A stretch of 64,000 bases of DNA, from positions 888,389 through 952,388 of the forward strand of contig CACRXP010000187.1 in assembly GCA_902702965.1 (NCBI GenBank). Direction: 5' to 3'. The position numbers were made by a program, and so were the translations under genes. Under the pieces are notes generated by a model. That model did not search any database, was not told the origin of the DNA, and saw only the letters and a program-made list of their open reading frames with translations. This DNA is from Spirometra erinaceieuropaei. Lineage: Eukaryota; Platyhelminthes; Cestoda; Diphyllobothriidea; Diphyllobothriidae. Of the stretch, positions 59,341-64,000 are shown one piece after another (the first letter of the stretch is position 1; the number at the start of each line of letters is the position of its first letter).

Positions 59341-59563
59341 TAACTCGGACGAATGCCAAGATAACATACGAATGTTCAGACAATTTCAATAAATTATCAA
59401 ACGATAGGGCAAATTACCAGTAAAATCTCTGGCATTTAACGCACAAAAATAAGCTAAAGAAGAAAGAGATGTCGTATGGACACATAGACGATGTCCAAGG
59501 GGATTGTAAGGGGTGATTTCGCTTGGTAGCCATTGATACGAATATCGTCATACCGAAATTCCA

Positions 59564-60490
59564 CTACAGACGTCCTCGCATGTATGCGCTGAGGAGAGAT
59601 TGGAGGGGCAAGGCGATATAGCCGGTGACATTTTCCTGATGTTTCAAGGAGTACACGATCCCAGATGGCAACTCGAACTGAAGACCAATCCTATGCATCA
59701 CCAGACCCAACCACGCATCGTCAATGGGAATGCGCTTTGTGTAGAACATGGCCAAAGCCAGATCCGCCACGTGATCGTAACCAAGCAAGTAGAAGTACCC
59801 ATTGCTGTAGGGTGCATGAACTGGCCACGGAACCTCCCGCTTCGACAGTGCCCATTTTCGGACGGCCGGAGTGTCCGTGGGACGCACTGTGGGACTATTC
59901 CAGCGAGTACTCGAAATGGAAACTCTGCGCCGCCAATCCACCGGCAGAGTGGCCAGTACAGCCTGCAGGCGCTTCTCATTAAAACCAATGTCGTCGTCGA
60001 GGAACATGAAGGCAGGACGTGCGCGACAGAACCTGGCCGCCCACACGAATGTGTGATGCATTTTCAGAGACAGATTGTAGTAGGTGTCCTCGAAGTCGCC
60101 CACGATGAGATCAACCTGTTCACGCATCTCCTGCTCTAGGCGACTTCGAATCTGGGCGCGGCGGTTTCCAATGTTGACGAGCGAGTTGCCGGCGCGACCG
60201 GGCAGTGAGATGTTGAAACCATCGCGCTGGAATGAATTGCTGCTTGCGCTTGTGGGCAGGCCCACCACGAACACTACTCCTATGCGATAGTGTGGTGTAA
60301 CGCTGCTTTGCTTTCTCAGGTGGGCGTAGAATCTGCGAAAGGCTTGTCTGTCCTCGAAGTTGTAGACGGCTGATTTCACAATGACGACGAGGTCGTAGTT
60401 GTGTTTGGGGTCAGCACCGTCAATTCCATCTGGTGGACAAACCGAAGTGCTCACTTTGAGAAACCGCATGCTGGGCTCGTTAATGGGAGG
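59564..60490 (-). CDS. GT31 glycosyltransferase gene D, exon 2 (catalytic)
   Basis: It opens after GTTTGCAG in phase 0 and encodes 308 residues to the stop, for 454 in all. The GT31 signature is complete. YDLVVIVKSA opens the fold, VVFVVGLPT follows, FEDTYYNLSLK is the D-x-Y-x-NLSLK motif, FMFLDDD places the DxD at about residues 311-313, YSNGYFYLLGYD is the acceptor loop, and IDDAWLG at about 402-407 stands where most members have EDVYVG. It is about 45 residues longer than gene A in this exon, mainly from a stretch containing ISLPGRAGNSLVNI. The expected role is Golgi beta-1,3-hexosyl transfer with unknown acceptor. Confidence 0.87.
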   Translation of the reverse strand, partial: PPINEPSMRFLKVSTSVCPPDGIDGADPKHNYDLVVIVKSAVYNFEDRQAFRRFYAHLRKQSSVTPHYRIGVVFVVGLPTSASSNSFQRDGFNISLPGRAGNSLVNIGNRRAQIRSRLEQEMREQVDLIVGDFEDTYYNLSLKMHHTFVWAARFCRARPAFMFLDDDIGFNEKRLQAVLATLPVDWRRRVSISSTRWNSPTVRPTDTPAVRKWALSKREVPWPVHAPYSNGYFYLLGYDHVADLALAMFYTKRIPIDDAWLGLVMHRIGLQFELPSGIVYSLKHQENVTGYIALPLQSLLSAYMRGRL

Positions 60491-62151
60491 CTGCAAACGT
60501 ACCAGAGGGTTTTGGATGCATTAAGAACAATTTTGTCGACCAGACAATTCAAGGTATGCTTCGAGAGAATTCTGTGGTTATGTGTTATTTTAAACTATAT
60601 GAAGCGTACTGAGGAGGCTGGGAATGCTCTTTGTAAGATGTCTGATCCCGGTGTCATTAAAATCACAAGAAAAATCCTTGAATGCACCAAATATCTGTCA
60701 GTTATCCAGGGACTTCGTCTCGTTAAATGCATTTCCAACGTTTCGAGGCTCTAACAGCCTACTTTCCTGGCAAATGTGCATACATTTGACACGGATTCTT
60801 AAATTCGAGTATTTACCAGAATTCCGAATTCAGTAATCAGCGGTTAACCATCTCCTCACTTCGGGTTTGACATAAGATTTTCTTTAGGCGCTTGTCAGCT
60901 GCTGACTAAGGTGTGCACACTGAATTTGGTGGAAGTGAATACTTCTACTGTTTTGCGCTGTCAACAGCAAATGTGATTTACTCCGGCATTCAAAACAACG
61001 AGATTCATCAATACCAGTCTGCACTGCGATAGCGCATAAGATGGGAGGAGTTAGGCCTTGGCAATCAAAACACAATCTTTTCCGACTGGCTGTGACGTCA
61101 GGGTTATTTGTGCGACAGAGTGCTGTGCATAGCGCATCTCGCTGATTGGACCAAGGTGGAAGGAAGCGTGAGAAGTGCCCGCGTGCAGGCGATCGATATG
61201 CGCTCTGCATCGAAGGCTAAGCGAGAGAGAGAGAGGCGGTCCCCACCAGACAAATATGATGAAGCCTGGGATCTAGAGAGAATTTGGGGTATCAACACGA
61301 CGGCAGAGCATCTGATGGTGCTAGAAATCAAACAAGGTCACAGACCCAAACCGAAGAGTGAAGGACATCAATGTTGACTACTCTGCGTGTCAGGGGACAG
61401 GCAATGATCGGTTACGCTGTACTGGTACCAAGTGTGTGCACAATGTGGGCATTGAAAGTAAAGTAAGGCGAAGAGGGATGCTGAAATCATGGGTGAAAAA
61501 GTAGCCAAAGCTAAAACGGAATAAAGCAATCTGATGTTTCGGTTTAAAGTTATGGTTAATTTTAGGGTTTGGGTTTGTGTCAGACTGAGAATTGAATTTA
61601 AGGTTAAGTTTTGTGCTGCGTTTAAGAGTTTAAGCATGAGTTGGGGTTTGGATTGCCCTGTAGGTTGGCGATAAGCTTGCTGTTAGGGTTAGTTTAAGTC
61701 TAAGGTTATGTTAAAGTTTAGGGGAAAGGTTAAGTTTAGGATTTGGTCCAGGATTAATTTTAGGCATAGGATAAGGTCTAGCGTTTGTGATAGGTTTACG
61801 ATTAGGCTTAGCGTTAGGTTTATAATTAAACTGAGGATTAGGTTTGCTTTTAAGGCCATGGGTATTGTTGCCCCATGTTTCCTGCCTTCTGCGGAAATTC
61901 TGGGTTTACTTCAATCTCGCAACAAATTTATCATAGATCAGGTTGCCTACTCCGTTTCAGCCTCGGCTACTTTCCCCTCTAAAGGTTTCAGTATCCCTCT
62001 TCGGCTTATCTTACTTTTAATGCCCACATTCCGCTTGAACTTAAGACCCAAACAGTGTGCCAGGTAACGAAATGTGATGCAGACCCAATTAGCACTAGGT
62101 ACTTTAGAGGCAATAAAACAGACATTAATTTGACAGTGAACCTACGCTTAC
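60491..62151 (-). other. Intron of GT31 gene D
   Basis: This 1661-bp phase-0 intron has GTAAGC and TTTGCAG borders. Two stretches, about 60880-61140 and 61190-61385, are also found in the intron of pseudogene B (about 46930-47215 and 46440-46640), so the gene was duplicated with its intron. A telomere-like G-rich tract at about 61520-61855 has no counterpart in pseudogene B. Confidence 0.75.
61520..61855 (+). repeat. Degenerate TTAGGG-like tract in gene D intron
   Basis: About 330 bp of short units such as GGTTAA, TTTAGGG, GGTTAG, GATTAGG and AGGTTTA on + with six-base spacing in places. It resembles an eroded interstitial telomeric array; TTAGGG is the usual animal telomere unit. It may equally be a simple minisatellite. 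Confidence 0.55.
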
Positions 62152-62589
62152 CTCGGGAACCAAGCCAGTCTCCCGGTAATTCCGAATGACCTCACGCAGA
62201 GCAAAACCCTGCGGATAAAACAGGAAGACGTCCGGATTAATTGGCCTTTTCCAGTCAGTATCGTCTATTTGTGCCATATCTGCAAAGGTAATATTGCGAC
62301 CTCCACCAGTCTTGCTGATGAGATCGAGCGGGAGTGTGTCGTATCTGGTTACTGGGAGGTGCGAATCTAAACAATAACGGAAACTCAGGTCGTAGGTGCC
62401 GTCCTGTGTAATTTCACTGATACTAATCCAGCGAAGATTGCATATTACTAATGAAACTCGAATTTTCACTGTTTCAACAGCGTTTGCTACCCATTCGCTT
62501 GTGAAGAAAACATCGCAGAGTATCCTCGTTATTCCTAATAATGCAAAAATGAGGATCCACGTACGATGAGACCGCAGGCATCCAGTCAT
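62152..62589 (-). CDS. GT31 glycosyltransferase gene D, exon 1
   Basis: The 438-bp first exon (146 codons) ends in phase 0 at GAG|GTAAGC. It encodes a short tail, a hydrophobic segment at about residues 11-25 (WILIFALLGITRILC), and a luminal stem containing YDLSFRYC, RYDTLPLDLI, DTDWKRPINP and FLFYPQGFALREV. An in-frame ATG at 62637 is rejected as the start, because a TATA box at 62645-62651 puts transcription start downstream of it. The chosen ATG also aligns with the starts of both pseudogene copies. Confidence 0.85.
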
Positions 62590-62644
62590 CACGGTATAGC
62601 CTCTTCTTAGCTCAACAAATGGAACGCACGTGTTCAACGCGATG

Positions 62645-62651
62645 ATTTATA
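62645..62651 (-). promoter_or_regulatory. TATA box of GT31 gene D
   Basis: On the - strand this reads TATAAAT, about 56 bp before the chosen ATG. The same box, preceded by GT, occurs before pseudogenes B and C at a similar distance. A CCAAT box lies 70 bp further upstream. Confidence 0.6.
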
Positions 62652-62720
62652 CAGGGGCTTTATTGAGTTCTGTGTGATACAAAACATGCTGAAGGATGCC
62701 TACCGGCGGTAACAACCTAG

Positions 62721-62725
62721 CCAAT
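62721..62725 (-). promoter_or_regulatory. CCAAT box of GT31 gene D
   Basis: It reads ATTGG on the coding (-) strand and CCAAT on the + strand, inside the shared block ATTGGCTAG. The pentamer and its spacing to the TATA box are kept in all three close paralogues. Confidence 0.5.
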
Positions 62726-62989
62726 AAGAATTGGGACAAGTTCTGTTTATGTAACGAGTCGAAGTGCAAACAGAAGTTCCCGGCAAGCTCCCACTGGCTG
62801 CCGACTCAAGTTGCCTTTGATGATGTGTCATTGAGTCCTAATTTAGCTGCTGAGATATACATGAGAAATCAAGCAAGCTCGCTAGCTCCACCAAACATCC
62901 GAAATGGGCATCAGGATGAGGACTGCATTTAATAGTCCGCAGGGGGTTTTCTCCAAAAAAGTAAATTGCGTTTTCAAGTGCGCAAGTAA

Positions 62990-64000
62990 TATGAAGGAAT
63001 CCCCGATGACCGTCGGATTGGCTGCTTGTGTAACAAACTTCAGCATTGAAGGAGTAGCGTGTGAGATAGATGCTATGCAAGCCCGCTATAACCACGAACT
63101 AATTCATGCGCAAACCGTCTTCCTTCAAAATCGGTATTATTTAAATATCCAGACGCATGCCATGTCTATTTTCTGTGGCCGCATTACGTGATTTGGACCA
63201 TTGCGTTCCCCCTCCCCGCGTATTCGCTTCGGGTGGAGAGCCATCATCTGCGGATTGCGAGGAGGTGAGGAAGGAGGCAGGCAGTTGCCGCGGCCGAACA
63301 TGCACCTGGGTGTGCCACTCCTTACTCGTAGAGACAACACAGATAATCTGTCGCATCACAGAAACACACGCCCTTGACCTGGCTGGTGGGGAGGTAGAAT
63401 TACCGTGTGTTTAGATAAACACACTGATAACTTCACCTGGTTTAGCCCGACGACTGAGGCGGGTGCAAGGATGTGGCTGCTAGCTTCGGGGAGCCACGCG
63501 TGAGAGTTGGATTCCTGTCAATGGACACTAAGCGTACTCAGCACCTGCGAGACAGCGAGCGAACAATTGCGGCCATCACGTGACCCCACAGCTGGACACA
63601 CCAGCACCCCGACCGACGATGTCTATCGTCTGCTCAAGGGTGACCCGTTCCTGATTTCCTTTACAATGACAGTAGACTTGCACTGCATCCACCGCACTCT
63701 CTCCTCCTGCTCCGTCTGGACCCGGTGCCAAGACATAGTCAAGAAAACCGACGGTGAGGGAGGGAGCAGGTGGCTGACACGGCCGCGCTCGCACCTAGGT
63801 GTACCAGCATACCCCCTCGTTCGCAACGAATGTATGACCAGGGTCTTAACCAACAACAACAGCAACAACAACAGCACCGCATCTGGCCGGCCTTGCTCAC
63901 GACTTGTATACCCAGCTGCGGCACGAGTGCATCTACCGCCAGGGAAACACGTGCCGCAGAACCGCCATCGCACATCAGGTCTTGAGGGTCATGGTTTGCT
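62990..64000. repeat. Repeat cluster at right edge
   Basis: Pieces match 44440-45060 in inverse sense (62990-63280) and the CCGGTGTCAAGAC family (about 63650-63900, with CACCTAGGTGT and CAACAACAACAGC). No gene is recognised between 62935 and the window end. Confidence 0.5.

Noticed and set aside
58962..59343. His- and Gly/Val-rich frames resembling a metal-binding protein
   Set aside because: The stretch is a low-complexity CAC/ACC region at the decayed finger end of a LINE; the frames on both strands mirror the same repeat.
62590..62637. Upstream in-frame ATG for GT31 gene D
   Set aside because: It lies only about 8 bp after the TATA box and is not shared by the paralogues.

Overview
The window is eukaryotic nuclear DNA from an animal: genes are split by introns with GT..AG borders, much of the rest is decayed transposable elements, and there are no operons. 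The retroelements look like those of parasitic flatworms: non-LTR retrotransposons (LINEs) with an endonuclease-reverse transcriptase-C2H2 zinc finger layout, Penelope-like elements with a GIY-YIG endonuclease, and Ty3/Gypsy scraps. A platyhelminth is likely and a diphyllobothriid-type tapeworm is my best guess. That is inference from element style, not proof.

Region 1 (about 1.9-19.4 kb, + strand) holds six phase-compatible exons of one large secreted CUB/EGF gene of tolloid/BMP1-like type. They splice to 360 uninterrupted codons ordered EGF-CUB-EGF-CUB-EGF. Neither the 5' part (an astacin protease would be expected in a true tolloid) nor the 3' end is visible. Its introns carry foldback MITEs, Penelope-like endonuclease tails, a LINE tail and several unnamed repeats.

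Region 2 (28.9-31.1 kb, + strand) holds an intact two-exon glycosyltransferase family 31 (beta-1,3-galactosyltransferase-like) gene. A diverged relative lies at 62.6-59.6 kb on the - strand, also intact and two-exon. Between them are two broken copies close to the second gene: one on + at 45.9-47.9 kb and one on - at 48.8-48.4 kb. All full-length first exons are exactly 438 bp and end in a phase-0 intron. The three close copies share a CCAAT box about 70 bp from a TATA box, so this is a local gene family with two live members and two pseudogenes.

Region 3 is the space around and between these genes. It is nearly all repeats: Gypsy reverse transcriptase fragments (32.5 and 38.4 kb, one beside a run of Ns), a very long ACT-type microsatellite (34.2-34.6 kb), LINE fragments in both orientations (39-43.9, 49.2-51.6 and 56.8-59.3 kb), a Penelope-like element with stop codons (55.1-56.7 kb) and a possible hammerhead ribozyme just upstream of it, and a second foldback element (53.3-54.0 kb). 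No tRNA, rRNA, CRISPR or bacterial-type feature was found. About 20-28.6 kb, 35.3-38.3 kb and 51.7-53.3 kb contain nothing I can name with confidence.
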